DNA from: Nitratireductor basaltis
GTDB lineage: Bacteria > Pseudomonadota > Alphaproteobacteria > Rhizobiales > Rhizobiaceae
Reading direction: 5' to 3'
NCBI RefSeq assembly: GCF_000733725.1
Contig: NZ_JMQM01000001.1
Location: 1,426,001 to 1,490,000 of the forward strand
DNA: 64,000 nt
The notes beneath the pieces were generated by a model. That model worked only from the letters and a program-made list of their open reading frames with translations. It did no database searches and was not told the origin of the DNA. Shown one piece after another: positions 1 to 7,682 of the stretch. The position numbers and the translations under genes were made by a program. Position 1 is the first letter of the stretch. Each line of letters opens with the position of its first letter.

Positions 1-25
1 TCGAAGCCGCTCAGGGAGGCCATAA

Positions 26-232
26 GTGACCACCCACCTCGAACAGCCGGCGAAGCGCTCCAAGCGTGTCCGCGCGAGTGTAGCCGCCATCAAGGCTGCG
101 CTCACGGCTGTTCAGGAGACTGGCCTGAGTGTGGATAAGGTGTGCGTTTCCGGTGGAGAAGTGGAGATCCACTGCGGCGGCATTGAGAACCGCAAGCCTG
201 CTCAAAATGATGGTGGCCTCGAAGAATGGTGA
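26..232 (+). CDS. small hypothetical protein upstream of the integrase
   Basis: A 68-residue protein with a GTG start and a good ribosome site (GGGAGG, six bases before the start). The basic N-terminus (KRSKRVR) is followed by a predicted amphipathic helix (about residues 17-31, SVAAIKAALTAVQE) and a short beta-rich stretch. Short proteins with this helix-then-strand layout are frequently found directly in front of integrases in rhizobial prophages and islands; no function is established. Its stop overlaps the region where the integrase starts, so the two are probably cotranscribed. An upstream reading frame seems to end just before or across its start (stop at 23-25 or 27-29), suggesting another gene to the left. 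Function unknown. Confidence 0.6.
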   Translation: MTTHLEQPAKRSKRVRASVAAIKAALTAVQETGLSVDKVCVSGGEVEIHCGGIENRKPAQNDGGLEEW

Positions 233-240
233 GGCCACCC

Positions 241-1308
241 ATGAAGGTGAATTTTCCGGGGCTCGTGGTGGAGCCCCTGCCCTCTGGCAAGAAGCGCTAT
301 CGCGTGCGGCCGGAAGGCGACAAGGCAAAGCGCATCCGCATCCATTGCGGCCCCGATGATCCCGATTTCCAACGGCAGTATCTCGCTGCACGCCGCGGTG
401 AGAAGCCCGAACCTCTCAAAGCTGCATCCGACTATGCCAAGCCCAAATCGATCGGCTGGATGGTCAATGCTTATTTCGAGTTTCTGGAGGCACGGGTGCA
501 GGCAGGCACCACGAGCCCCAAAACCCTCAAGAAGAAGCGCAACCTTCTGACCCGTCTGCTGGAACGTCCAGACCGCACGATGCTGATCCCGCAGGAGAAG
601 CTGATCGAGATGCAGGACGCCATGGGCGCGACACCGGCGCAGGCTGATGCTTTCATCGAAGCCGTTGGCGTCATGTATGACTGGGCCATCGAGCGGAAAT
701 ACCTGCAGCAGAACCCTGCACGCGGGATCAAGCCGATCTATCGGAAGGGCAGCGGCGCAAAGCCATGGAAGGCTGCCGATGTGCGCGCATTCTTCGCTAA
801 GCACCGAATCGGCACGAAGCCCCATGTGGCGCTGTCAGTGCTGCTCTGGACTGGCTGCAGGATCGAAGACCTGACCGTACTTGGGCGAAGCCATGAATGC
901 GTCATAGACGGGATTGAGGCGCTGCGCTGGACGCCATTGAAGAAGGGATCGACGGAGGTCTCCATTCCCCTGCTTCCGCCGCTCAAGGAAGCCACCAGGG
1001 CGATGACGGTGCAGGGCGCAACCTATGTGCTGGGAAGAGGTGGGAAGCCGTTCGCCAGTGGCGACAGCATGTCAGCCATGTTCAAGCGCTGGTGCAAGGA
1101 TGCAGGCCTCGCGGACCTCTCAGCGCATGGCGTCCGAAAAGGGCTTGCCGAGCTTCTGGCAGAGCTGGGCTGCAGCCAATACGAGATCATGGCGATCCTC
1201 GGTCATTCCGAGGCCAAGACCAGCGAAGTCTACACGCGCCGTGTAGAGCGCTGGAAGCTCGCGAAAACTGCTATTGATCGAGTGAAGGTGTCCCAAGCAT
1301 GGGTTTGA
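241..1308 (+). CDS. tyrosine-type site-specific recombinase (integrase)
   Basis: A 355-residue phage-type integrase. It should catalyse strand exchange between the element and its tRNA attachment site through a covalent 3'-phosphotyrosine intermediate. The N-terminal half carries a SAM-like core-binding domain (about residues 65-160, with a YFEFLEARV segment). The catalytic domain shows the Arg of box I (TGCRIEDL, R207), the box II HxxR (HGVR, H296/R299), the following GHS histidine (H322) and the nucleophile Tyr (VYTRR, Y331), so all key residues are present. The start at 241 is chosen because GAGG lies six bases upstream; an ATG at 226 is also in frame. It converges on tRNA-Leu(GAG), as expected for an island integrase. 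Confidence 0.93.
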   Translation: MKVNFPGLVVEPLPSGKKRYRVRPEGDKAKRIRIHCGPDDPDFQRQYLAARRGEKPEPLKAASDYAKPKSIGWMVNAYFEFLEARVQAGTTSPKTLKKKRNLLTRLLERPDRTMLIPQEKLIEMQDAMGATPAQADAFIEAVGVMYDWAIERKYLQQNPARGIKPIYRKGSGAKPWKAADVRAFFAKHRIGTKPHVALSVLLWTGCRIEDLTVLGRSHECVIDGIEALRWTPLKKGSTEVSIPLLPPLKEATRAMTVQGATYVLGRGGKPFASGDSMSAMFKRWCKDAGLADLSAHGVRKGLAELLAELGCSQYEIMAILGHSEAKTSEVYTRRVERWKLAKTAIDRVKVSQAWV

Positions 1309-1322
1309 CGTGGGACACTTTT
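1288..1322 (+). terminator. rho-independent-like terminator at the integrase stop
   Basis: An 8-bp perfect inverted repeat (GTGTCCCA at 1288-1295, TGGGACAC at 1311-1318) is followed by TTTT. The hairpin overlaps the last integrase codons and would stop transcription before the tRNA gene. The loop is long (15 bases). Confidence 0.5.
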
Positions 1323-1363
1323 GCCGCCAACCCATTGATTTCGTTGCCTCTGGTAAGGAAGGC

Positions 1364-1448
1364 TGGTGCGGTCGAGAAGACTCGAACTTCCACGGGTTGC
1401 CCCACAGCGACCTCAACGCTGCGCGTCTACCAATTCCGCCACGACCGC
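1364..1448 (-). tRNA. tRNA-Leu(GAG)
   Basis: Read on the minus strand this folds as a class II tRNA: the acceptor stem GCGGTCG/CGACCGC with discriminator A and encoded CCA (1364-1366), a D arm, anticodon stem CAGCG/CGCTG around the loop TTGAGGT (anticodon GAG), a long variable arm (GTGGGGCAACCCGT) and a TTCGAGT T-loop. It is intact, so the adjacent integrated element has restored the tRNA 3' end. Confidence 0.95.
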
Positions 1449-1690
1449 ACGTAACGAAGTGGCCAGCGCTGCCGGCCACGGAGGGGCATGTAGCAAATAG
1501 GCTGAGGGCGCACAAGCCTGAGATTGAATGATTTTTCGAAAAAGACAGGCCTGGGGATATTCCACCTTTCCCGGCCTGTTCGCCGCGCCTGGCCGGGACT
1601 GGAACGCCACCGCTGAAACGCTTATGTAGGGGCCAGCCAAGTTGGCCGCCGCGTATGCCGGCGCCTGCAGCCAGTATCGGAGAATCCCCC

Positions 1691-2407
1691 ATGAGCAAGC
1701 TTGCCGAGGATCGGGTCACCTTTCATCCTCAGAGCGCAAATGCGCCTGTGGAGTGGCGCGTGGAACCCGGGCTCACCGATTACGAATCGGCCCTGGCATT
1801 CATGGAACAAAGAGCCGATGCGATCCGCGCCGGCGAAGCATGTGAACTGGTCTGGCTCGTCGAACATCCGCCGCTCTATACCGCCGGCACCAGCGCGAAG
1901 CCTGATGGCCTGGTGCAGGCCGATCGATTTCCCGTCTACAAGGCTGGCCGCGGTGGCGAATTTACCTATCACGGACCGGGGCAGCGCGTGGCCTATGTCA
2001 TGCTGGACCTGAAACGCAGGCGCGAAGATGTCCGCGCTTTCGTGAAGGCCCTGGAGGAATGGATCATCCACAGCCTCGCTTCCTTCAATATCCGGGCCGA
2101 GCGGCGGTGTGACCGGATCGGCGTGTGGGTTGAGCGACCCGACAAGGCCCCTCTTCCCGATGGCAGCATGATGGAAGACAAGATCGCGGCGATCGGCATC
2201 CGCTTGCGCAGATGGGTGAGTTTCCACGGGATTGCGGTAAATGTGGAACCCGATCTCAGCCATTTCGGCGGGATCGTGCCCTGTGGCATCACCGGCTATG
2301 GCGTAACCAGCCTCGTCGATCTGGGACTTCCCGTTGCCATGGAAGATTATGACCTTGCTCTGCGACGGTCATTTGGCGAGATCTTCGGCCCGTCCGTAGA
2401 CCGGTAA
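1691..2407 (+). CDS. lipB: octanoyl-[acyl carrier protein]:protein N-octanoyltransferase LipB
   Basis: A 238-residue LipB. It moves the octanoyl group from octanoyl-ACP to a lipoyl-domain lysine, the first step of endogenous lipoate assembly for the 2-oxoacid dehydrogenases and glycine cleavage H protein; cytosolic. The family signatures are present: EHPPLYTAG near residues 58-66, [13 protein letters not shown] near 86-98, the catalytic Lys in [10 protein letters not shown] (K164) and the nucleophilic Cys in [10 protein letters not shown] (C198). ATG at 1691 is preferred over an upstream in-frame ATG at 1655 because GGAG sits eight bases before it. It stands alone between the tRNA-Leu and a convergent SOS-boxed gene. 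Confidence 0.96.
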   Translation: MSKLAEDRVTFHPQSANAPVEWRVEPGLTDYESALAFMEQRADAIRAGEACELVWLVEHPPLYTAGTSAKPDGLVQADRFPVYKAGRGGEFTYHGPGQRVAYVMLDLKRRREDVRAFVKALEEWIIHSLASFNIRAERRCDRIGVWVERPDKAPLPDGSMMEDKIAAIGIRLRRWVSFHGIAVNVEPDLSHFGGIVPCGITGYGVTSLVDLGLPVAMEDYDLALRRSFGEIFGPSVDR

Positions 2408-2514
2408 GCCGCCCCGCTTCACAGCCCAGCTCCCCTGCCAAGGCATACCCGCGCCCGGTCCCTGATTTCCCGGCCGACGCGGCTTGATCTCGCTGCGTCG
2501 ATGCAGCGGCATCC

Positions 2515-2553
2515 GTGCCGCCGCGTTTGTGCGTGCATTGCACGCGGCGGCAC
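2515..2553. repeat. inverted repeat between lipB and the small membrane-peptide gene
   Basis: A perfect 12-bp inverted repeat (GTGCCGCCGCGT at 2515-2526, ACGCGGCGGCAC at 2542-2553) with a 15-base loop that holds an alternative nested hairpin (GCGTGCA/TGCACGC). It lies between two convergent genes and may act as a bidirectional terminator, though neither side has a good T tract. Confidence 0.5.
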
Positions 2554-2581
2554 AAGCATTTTCATGCGTCGGAACTGACGA

Positions 2582-2668
2582 TCAGAGCGCACCTATCCAG
2601 GTGGCTGCAACCACGATGAACGAGCTTACTGCGACCAGCGAAACAACATCCTGGATGAGGTCGGTCAT
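2582..2668 (-). CDS. 28-residue single-pass membrane peptide under an SOS promoter (SidA-like candidate)
   Basis: A 28-codon gene starting ATG at 2668 with an excellent ribosome site (AGGAG, six bases upstream). The peptide has a short polar N-terminus (MTDLIQD) and then one continuous hydrophobic stretch (about residues 8-26, VVSLVAVSSFIVVAATWIG) ending GAL, i.e. a single transmembrane segment. A near-consensus sigma-70 promoter with a perfect alphaproteobacterial LexA box in its spacer lies 44 bases upstream. In Caulobacter crescentus the 29-residue inner-membrane peptide SidA is SOS-induced and blocks division at FtsW/FtsN; size, topology and control fit, but homology is not shown and the function is inference. 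Confidence 0.75.
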   Translation of the reverse strand: MTDLIQDVVSLVAVSSFIVVAATWIGAL

Positions 2669-2711
2669 GGGTGTCTCCTGTGCATAAGTGTGTTTTGAAC
2701 CTTGTATGATC

Positions 2712-2740
2712 CTTATATGTTCCTCTAATGTTCTCGTCAA
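2712..2740 (-). promoter_or_regulatory. sigma-70 promoter of the small membrane-peptide gene
   Basis: On the minus strand: -35 TTGACG (2740-2735), exactly 17 bases, -10 TATAAG (2717-2712). Transcription should start near 2705, leaving a leader of about 37 bases with the AGGAG ribosome site at its end. Confidence 0.8.
2719..2733. promoter_or_regulatory. LexA/SOS box (GTTC-N7-GTTC)
   Basis: The sequence GTTCCTCTAATGTTC is a perfect match to the direct-repeat SOS box GTTC-N7-GTTC of alphaproteobacteria. It sits wholly inside the spacer between -35 and -10 of the promoter above, where bound LexA would occlude RNA polymerase. Confidence 0.85.
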
Positions 2741-3081
2741 CCGCGTTAGAGCTCGCAGGGTGAACAAAAGGTTATCGGCGATTTCGGATGTCCTGTCTGG
2801 TTGGGCAGCTGCAGATGCAACCGTGTGTGCCCAGGCAAAACCGTCAGGGCAGCGGGGTGCACGCGAACCCTTTTCCTGCTTTGATACTTTTTTCCAAAAT
2901 GGAGAAGAGAGTGTGTGCTACCCGACGCCGAAACGGCGAGCGTGGCGGGCAGCCTGCTTATCTGGCCTGCGGGACTCTTCCAGTCAGTCCCGCGTGTCGG
3001 TAAATCGCCCTGGCCCGATCGTCTGCAATCGGCAGCGGTGGGGCGATGGTCAGCGCCGCGGCCTCATATGCAAACGGCGCC
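2741..3081. other. intergenic region between the SOS-boxed gene and lolD
   Basis: No convincing gene is seen in these 341 bases. The only clear structure is an 8-bp inverted repeat (GCGGGACT at 2969-2976, AGTCCCGC at 2986-2993), downstream of lolD on the minus strand, which may mark the 3' end of the proS-lolC-lolD transcript although it lacks a T tract. From general knowledge dnaE often follows lolD in related genomes; it is absent here. Confidence 0.4.
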
Positions 3082-3780
3082 TCACCGACCGCCTTTGACG
3101 TCGATCTCGACAATCTTGCCGTCACGCAATGTCACGCATCGATCCATGCGGCGCGCGAGTTCCTCGTTATGCGTGGCTATCATCGCAGCAAGGCCTGACT
3201 GGCGCACAAGGGCTTCCAGAGCTTCGAAGACATAGCCTGCCGTTGCCGGATCGAGATTGCCCGTCGGCTCGTCGGCAAGAAGAACCAGCGGCGCATTGGC
3301 CACGGCTCGCGCAATGGCCACGCGTTGCTGCTCACCACCAGACAACTCGGCTGGACGGTGATCCGCGCGCTTGCCGATCTTCAAATAGTCGAGGAGCTGC
3401 GCCGCCCTCTCCTGCGCTTCCTTCGGCGGGAGACCGGCGATGAGCTGCGGCATCATCACATTTTCCAGGGCGGTGAATTCCGGCAGGAGATGATGAAACT
3501 GGTAGACAAATCCGATCTCACGGCGGCGGATGGCCGTGCGCTTGTCGTCCGAGAGACCGGTGCAGGACTGGCCGTTTACGGTCACTTCGCCAGAATCTGC
3601 ATGTTCCAGCAGACCGGCAATGTGCAAAAGCGTGGACTTGCCCGTGCCGGACGGTGCGACGAGCGCGACCGTTTCGCCGGAATTGAGCGTGAAATCTGCA
3701 CCTTCGAGGATGCGCAGAACCTTTGCACCCTGGGTGAACTGGCGATCGATCGCCTTCAGTTCCAGAACGGCTGTCGCCAT
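3082..3780 (-). CDS. lolD: lipoprotein-releasing ABC transporter ATP-binding protein LolD
   Basis: A 232-residue ABC ATPase that powers release of outer-membrane lipoproteins from the inner membrane to the carrier LolA. Walker A reads APSGTGKST (residues 42-50, with Ala in place of the usual first Gly), the signature is LSGGEQQR (about 146-153), Walker B LLADEP (167-172) and the switch His is in IATHN (H204). The segment [18 protein letters not shown] is typical of LolD. Its ATG overlaps the lolC stop by one base (TAATG), so the two are translationally coupled in a proS-lolC-lolD operon. Confidence 0.95.
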   Translation of the reverse strand: MATAVLELKAIDRQFTQGAKVLRILEGADFTLNSGETVALVAPSGTGKSTLLHIAGLLEHADSGEVTVNGQSCTGLSDDKRTAIRRREIGFVYQFHHLLPEFTALENVMMPQLIAGLPPKEAQERAAQLLDYLKIGKRADHRPAELSGGEQQRVAIARAVANAPLVLLADEPTGNLDPATAGYVFEALEALVRQSGLAAMIATHNEELARRMDRCVTLRDGKIVEIDVKGGR

Positions 3781-5063
3781 TACTCGTATCTCAATGCTTC
3801 AACGGGATCGAGGCGCGAGGCGCGCCAGGCGGGAAAGATGGTGGCCAGGAAAGACAGAAGCAGCGCGATGATGACAACGGATGCCGTCTCGCCCGAATCC
3901 ATGTCTGCCGGCAATGTGGAGAGGAAATAGACTTCCGGATCAAAGATCGTGGAGCCGGAAAGCCAGGAGAAGAACTGGCGGATCGATTCCACATTCAGGC
4001 ACAGAAGCGTGCCGAGAATGAAGCCTGCAAGCGTTCCCGCCACACCAATTGCCGCACCTGCCATGACAAAGATGCGCATGACCGCGCCACTGGTCGCGCC
4101 CATGGTGCGCAGGATGGCGATATCGTGCCCCTTGTCCTTCACCAGCATGATCATGCCGGAAATGATGTTCATGGCGGCCACGAGAATGATCATGGTCAGG
4201 ATCATGAACATCACGTTCCGCTCCACCTCCAGGGCAGAGAAGAAGGTCTGGTTGCGCTGACGCCAGTCTGAAATGAGGAGCGGCTGGGTGAGAACCGAGG
4301 CAATGGCCTCGCGCGCGGCATCCACATTGTCCGGATCGTCGATGAAGACTTCCAGAAGCTCCACGCGTCCTTCCATATTGTTGAAGAGCTGCGCTTCCTC
4401 CAGCGGCATGAAGACAATGGAGGCGTCATATTCCGACATTCCGACTTCAAAGATCGCCGTTACCGGATAGCCCTTCACCCGCGGCGTGGTGCCGAAGGGC
4501 GTAACATCACCTTCCGGCGCGACGAGGATAATCATGTCGCCAAGTGCAAGGCCGAGGCGCTGTGCCATGCGCGTCCCTATGGCAACGCCCTCGCCCGCGG
4601 CGAAATCGACGAGCGAGCCGTGGCGTATGTTCTCCGAAACCAGATCCAGCTTGGTGAAATCCTCGGTGCGAACGCCGCGCACGAGCGCACCTGTGGATGC
4701 ACCGCGCGTGCCTGAAGCCAGCACCTGTGACTCGACGAGAGGTATTGCAAGGCGCACTCCCTCCAGTTCCATCAAGCGGTCCGACAGCGCCTCATAATCT
4801 TCCAGCGGCAGGTCGGTCGGCTGGAGGATCACGTGACCGTTGATGCCAAGGATCCTGCTCATCAGTTCGGCGCGGAAGCCGTTCATGACCGCCATGACCA
4901 CGATCAGCGTCGCCACGCCGAGCATGATGCCCACGAAAGAAATGGACGCGATGACCGAGACCGCCGTCTCCTTGCGACGGGAACGCAGATAGCGCCAGGC
5001 AACCAGTCGCTCGAAATGGGAGAAGGGGCCGCCCCCCTCGCTGGTCTTGGCGGACACAGCCAT
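3780..5063 (-). CDS. lolC: lipoprotein-releasing system transmembrane protein LolC/LolE
   Basis: A 427-residue permease of the FtsX/LolCE type. Layout: a cytoplasmic N-terminus with [16 protein letters not shown], one transmembrane segment (about 35-60), a large periplasmic domain (about 60-275), then three transmembrane segments near residues 280-310, 325-360 and 385-415, ending VEALRYE. Alphaproteobacteria commonly have a single LolC/E homologue that pairs with LolD as a homodimer; only one is present here. The ATG follows the proS stop directly with no gap (TAGATG), so expression depends on the proS transcript. Confidence 0.93.
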   Translation of the reverse strand: MAVSAKTSEGGGPFSHFERLVAWRYLRSRRKETAVSVIASISFVGIMLGVATLIVVMAVMNGFRAELMSRILGINGHVILQPTDLPLEDYEALSDRLMELEGVRLAIPLVESQVLASGTRGASTGALVRGVRTEDFTKLDLVSENIRHGSLVDFAAGEGVAIGTRMAQRLGLALGDMIILVAPEGDVTPFGTTPRVKGYPVTAIFEVGMSEYDASIVFMPLEEAQLFNNMEGRVELLEVFIDDPDNVDAAREAIASVLTQPLLISDWRQRNQTFFSALEVERNVMFMILTMIILVAAMNIISGMIMLVKDKGHDIAILRTMGATSGAVMRIFVMAGAAIGVAGTLAGFILGTLLCLNVESIRQFFSWLSGSTIFDPEVYFLSTLPADMDSGETASVVIIALLLSFLATIFPAWRASRLDPVEALRYE

Positions 5064-6386
5064 CTAAGCGCCCAGCCTCTTTGTCACATCGCCAAGCGGC
5101 AATGCCTCGCGCTCGCCTGTCCGGCGGTTCTTGATTTCGGCCTCACCAGCCTTGACGCCGCGCGGGCCGACAATGACCTGCCAGGGCAGACCGATCAGGT
5201 CGGCGGTTGCGAATTTGGAGCCGGCGCGCTGGTCGGTGTCGTCGTAGAGCACTTCGATACCGGCCGCAGTGAGTTCATCATAGAGCGTCTCGCAGGCACC
5301 GTCACAGGCTTCATCGCCCACCTTCATGTTGATGAGCGCGACCTGGAAAGGTGCCACCGCTTCCGGCCAGATGATGCCGTTCTCGTCATGGCTTGCCTCG
5401 ATGATGGCCGCCAGCAGACGCGACGGACCGATGCCGTATGACCCCATGGAGACGAGATGCTCCTGTCCGTCGGGACCGGTGACGCTTGCCCCCATCGGCT
5501 CGGAATATTTCGTGCCGAAATGGAAGATGTGGCCGACTTCGATGCCGCGTGCGGAGAGTTGGTCGTCGCCTTTAACCTTTGACCACTCCGCTTCCTCGTG
5601 CATCTCGTCAGTGGCGGCATAAGGGGTGGTCCACTTCTCCACGATGCCGGCGATTTCCGCATCATCGGAGAAGTTCACATTCTCGTCGGGCACCTCCATC
5701 TGGAGGAAGGCGCGGTCGCAGAAGACCTCGCTCTCGCCGGTGGAGGCGAGAATGATGAATTCGTGGCTGAGATCGCCACCAATGGGGCCGGTATCCGCAC
5801 GCATCGGAATGGAATTCAGTCCCATTCGGGCGAAAGTGCGGAGATAGGCGACAAACATGCGGTTATAGGCCGCTTTCGCGCCATCATAATCCAGATCGAA
5901 GGAATAGGCGTCCTTCATCAGGAATTCGCGCGAGCGCATGACGCCGAAGCGCGGGCGCACCTCGTCACGGAACTTCCACTGGATGTGGTAGAGATTGAGC
6001 GGCAGGTCCTTATAGGACTTCACATAGGAACGGAAAATATCCGTCACCATCTCCTCATTTGTCGGGCCATAGAGAAGTTCGCGGTCGTGGCGGTCGGTGA
6101 TGCGCAGCATCTCCTTGCCGTAATCGTCATAGCGTCCGCTTTCGCGCCACAGATCGGCCGACTGGATGGTCGGCATCAGGATCTCCTGCGCGCCAGCACG
6201 GTTCTGCTCCTCGCGGATGATCTGGTTGACCTTGTCGAGAACGCGCTTGCCGAGCGGCAGCCACGAGAAGCTGCCCGCCCCCTGCTGGCGGATCATGCCG
6301 GAGCGCAGCATCAGCCGATGGGACACGATCTCCGCCTCGCGCGGGTTCTCTTTCAGGATCGGCATGAAGAAGCGGGACAGACGCAT
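5064..6386 (-). CDS. proS: prolyl-tRNA synthetase, short (type 2) form
   Basis: A 440-residue class II aminoacyl-tRNA synthetase that charges tRNA-Pro. The N-terminus ([15 protein letters not shown]), class II motif 2 region ([15 protein letters not shown] and [20 protein letters not shown]), [11 protein letters not shown] and the anticodon-binding C-terminal domain (about 345-440) are present. At 440 residues it lacks the INS editing domain of the roughly 570-residue bacterial form; this short type is usual in alphaproteobacteria, where mischarged Ala-tRNA-Pro is cleared in trans. First gene of the proS-lolC-lolD group. No clear promoter motif was recognised upstream. Confidence 0.96.
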   Translation of the reverse strand: MRLSRFFMPILKENPREAEIVSHRLMLRSGMIRQQGAGSFSWLPLGKRVLDKVNQIIREEQNRAGAQEILMPTIQSADLWRESGRYDDYGKEMLRITDRHDRELLYGPTNEEMVTDIFRSYVKSYKDLPLNLYHIQWKFRDEVRPRFGVMRSREFLMKDAYSFDLDYDGAKAAYNRMFVAYLRTFARMGLNSIPMRADTGPIGGDLSHEFIILASTGESEVFCDRAFLQMEVPDENVNFSDDAEIAGIVEKWTTPYAATDEMHEEAEWSKVKGDDQLSARGIEVGHIFHFGTKYSEPMGASVTGPDGQEHLVSMGSYGIGPSRLLAAIIEASHDENGIIWPEAVAPFQVALINMKVGDEACDGACETLYDELTAAGIEVLYDDTDQRAGSKFATADLIGLPWQVIVGPRGVKAGEAEIKNRRTGEREALPLGDVTKRLGA

Positions 6387-6573
6387 CGAGATAATCCATT
6401 ACATGAGAAACGGGCGCGGAATCATGAGCCCGCATTAAAGAGCCTGCGCTTCTTAGCGATTTCGTAACGAATTGAAAACCCGAGCTTCCGCAGACCCGCC
6501 CAGCACCTGCAGCGATTGCCATTCGCAGGAATGATCACAAAACGTAACATTCGCACACAAGCGAAAATTTTTC

Positions 6574-6602
6574 GTGACAAGTTCGTGAAACTGAGTCTAT
6601 GT
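6574..6602 (+). promoter_or_regulatory. candidate promoter of a small RNA
   Basis: GTGACA at 6574-6579, 17 bases, CTATGT at 6597-6602, a reasonable match to the rhizobial housekeeping pattern CTTGAC-N17-CTATAT. It points towards the terminator at 6737-6764 with no protein gene between. Confidence 0.4.
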
Positions 6603-6608
6603 TTCGTC

Positions 6609-6764
6609 CACACAATAAGAGGGCGGAGAAAAATCCGTTCTCACTACGCGGTCAAAGTCTTGGGAGGATAAGATCCTGGCGCGGTTATTCGCAGCCGCCG
6701 TGACATGAACGGAAATGGATCGGACGCGTTTTGTTTGCAAGGCTTCGTGCCTTGCATTTTTTTT
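6609..6764 (+). ncRNA. candidate structured small RNA, about 156 nt
   Basis: The transcript from the promoter above to the terminator carries no plausible coding sequence but folds well by eye. TCCGTTC (6634-6640) pairs with GAACGGA (6707-6713), TCAC (6641-6644) with GTGA (6700-6703), GCGG (6648-6651) with CCGC (6695-6698), and AGGAT/ATCCT (6665-6669/6673-6677) forms an inner hairpin that holds the Shine-Dalgarno-like GGGAGGA. It does not resemble 6S RNA, SRP RNA or tmRNA as I know them. An sRNA is the simplest reading; the transcript is not proven. Confidence 0.45.
6737..6764 (+). terminator. strong rho-independent terminator
   Basis: GCAAGGC (6737-6743), loop TTCGT, GCCTTGC (6749-6755), then A and eight T residues (6757-6764). 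The T tract is on the plus strand, so it ends a plus-strand transcript although the flanking genes are all on the minus strand. Confidence 0.85.
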
Positions 6765-6888
6765 GGCCCAAGGTCATTCGCCGACTAACACGAAGTCAGC
6801 CTCACCTGCCCTTCTGTATCCCGTCTTCATGATGAGGAAATAAGCGTGCGCGGCTGGCAGCGGCCGCTGTCGCCAGGTGCAGCGCTTG

Positions 6889-7158
6889 TCAGTCCAGACC
6901 GGGAACCATGTTGGGGATGTCGTCGAACCCCAGGCCAAGCCCGCGCGTCAGACCATAGAGTACGCCCATCACGATCAGGGTCAGGATCGTGGCGCGCAGA
7001 AAGGCTCTGCCCACATGTCGCCCACGGGGAGCGCTGGAGGTGGTACCGAGAGTGACGTCCCCTTCATCATCCTGCGTGCGCAATCCCACGGGCAGTGACA
7101 GGAACAGCATGATCCACCAGACGATCAGGAATACCGCGAGGAAGGAAATCAGGCTCAT
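6889..7158 (-). CDS. DUF1467 family small membrane protein
   Basis: An 89-residue protein with two transmembrane segments (about residues 5-26 and 54-76) separated by a polar loop with RTQDDEGDVTLGTTSSAPRG. This matches the DUF1467 family, which is regularly found after methylmalonyl-CoA epimerase and RNase J at the end of the rhizobial nuo cluster. The ATG has GGAG seven bases upstream. No function is known for the family; it is probably an inner-membrane protein cotranscribed with the genes before it (110 bases from the epimerase stop). Confidence 0.85.
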   Translation of the reverse strand: MSLISFLAVFLIVWWIMLFLSLPVGLRTQDDEGDVTLGTTSSAPRGRHVGRAFLRATILTLIVMGVLYGLTRGLGLGFDDIPNMVPGLD

Positions 7159-7268
7159 TCACCAGCTCCGCATGGGCTTGTGTGGGATTGGGAGCCAGAA
7201 CCGCAAGTGGTCCTGACGCAGGGGCATGCTCTAGCACCGGCGAGGTGAAACAGCCACGCGACCGCCGG

Positions 7269-7673
7269 TCACACCTCTTCGAGTTCGACAAGCGTGCCGC
7301 AAAAATCCTTGGGATGCAAAAAGAGGACGGGCTTGCCATGAGCTCCGATCTTCGGCTCCCCATCACCCAGCACCCGCGCGCCCTCGGCAAGAAGGCGATC
7401 ACGCGCCGATCGGATATCGGGCACCTCGTAGCAGATGTGGTGCATGCCGCCCGTGGGATTGCGCTCCAGGAACTGCGCGATCGGTGAATTTTCGCCGAGC
7501 GGCTCGAGCAGCTCGACCTTGGTGTTTCCAAGGTCAATGAAGACCACCGTCACACCGTGTTCGGGAAGCTCCTGGCGCTGGGACAGCGACGCGCCAAGCG
7601 CATCGCGATAGGTGATGCAGGCCGCCTCAAGATCCGGGACGGCAATTGCAACATGATTGAGCTTCCCGATCAT
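7269..7673 (-). CDS. mce: methylmalonyl-CoA epimerase
   Basis: A 134-residue glyoxalase/VOC-fold protein that interconverts the (R) and (S) forms of methylmalonyl-CoA in propionyl-CoA breakdown. The metal-ligand pattern of the family is visible: His in LNHVAIAVPD (H7), His in the second repeat (GMHHICYEVPD, about residues 76-86) and Glu in the last strand (TLVELEEV). The sequence GNTKVELLEPLGE and the ending GTLVELEEV are characteristic. It starts nine bases after the RNase J stop, in the same transcription unit. Confidence 0.93.
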   Translation of the reverse strand: MIGKLNHVAIAVPDLEAACITYRDALGASLSQRQELPEHGVTVVFIDLGNTKVELLEPLGENSPIAQFLERNPTGGMHHICYEVPDIRSARDRLLAEGARVLGDGEPKIGAHGKPVLFLHPKDFCGTLVELEEV

Positions 7674-7682
7674 ATGCCTCTC

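Larger units (their letters stand above)
1..1366. mobile_element. right-hand end of a genomic island/prophage integrated at tRNA-Leu(GAG) (partial)
   Basis: A tyrosine-recombinase gene ends 55 bases from the 3' end of an intact tRNA-Leu(GAG) gene, and a small gene of a type common beside phage integrases lies directly upstream. Integrases of this kind usually use the 3' end of a tRNA gene as attachment site, so the element should extend leftwards out of the window and the tRNA 3' segment (about 1364-1395) should be the attachment core. The other attachment site cannot be seen here, so the integration model is an inference. Confidence 0.6.
6387..6888. other. intergenic region between proS and the DUF1467 gene
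   Basis: About 500 bases without a protein gene. The proS leader lies at the left (minus strand). The middle holds a plus-strand candidate promoter (6574-6602), a structured transcript and a strong terminator (6737-6764), annotated separately. At the right, downstream of the DUF1467 stop, is a 12-bp palindrome CAGCGGCCGCTG (6858-6869) with no T tract. Confidence 0.5.

Noticed and set aside
2788-3003. A 71-codon plus-strand frame in the gap before lolD
   Set aside because: No convincing ribosome site, Cys/Arg-rich composition typical of chance frames, and no family resemblance.
6609-6764. 6S RNA or signal-recognition RNA
   Set aside because: The 5' and 3' ends do not close a 6S-type rod and the SRP tetraloop region is absent; only a generic structured RNA can be supported.
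6858-6869. 12-bp palindrome CAGCGGCCGCTG after the DUF1467 gene as a terminator
   Set aside because: No T tract and an unfavourable zero-loop hairpin; probably incidental GC-rich symmetry.
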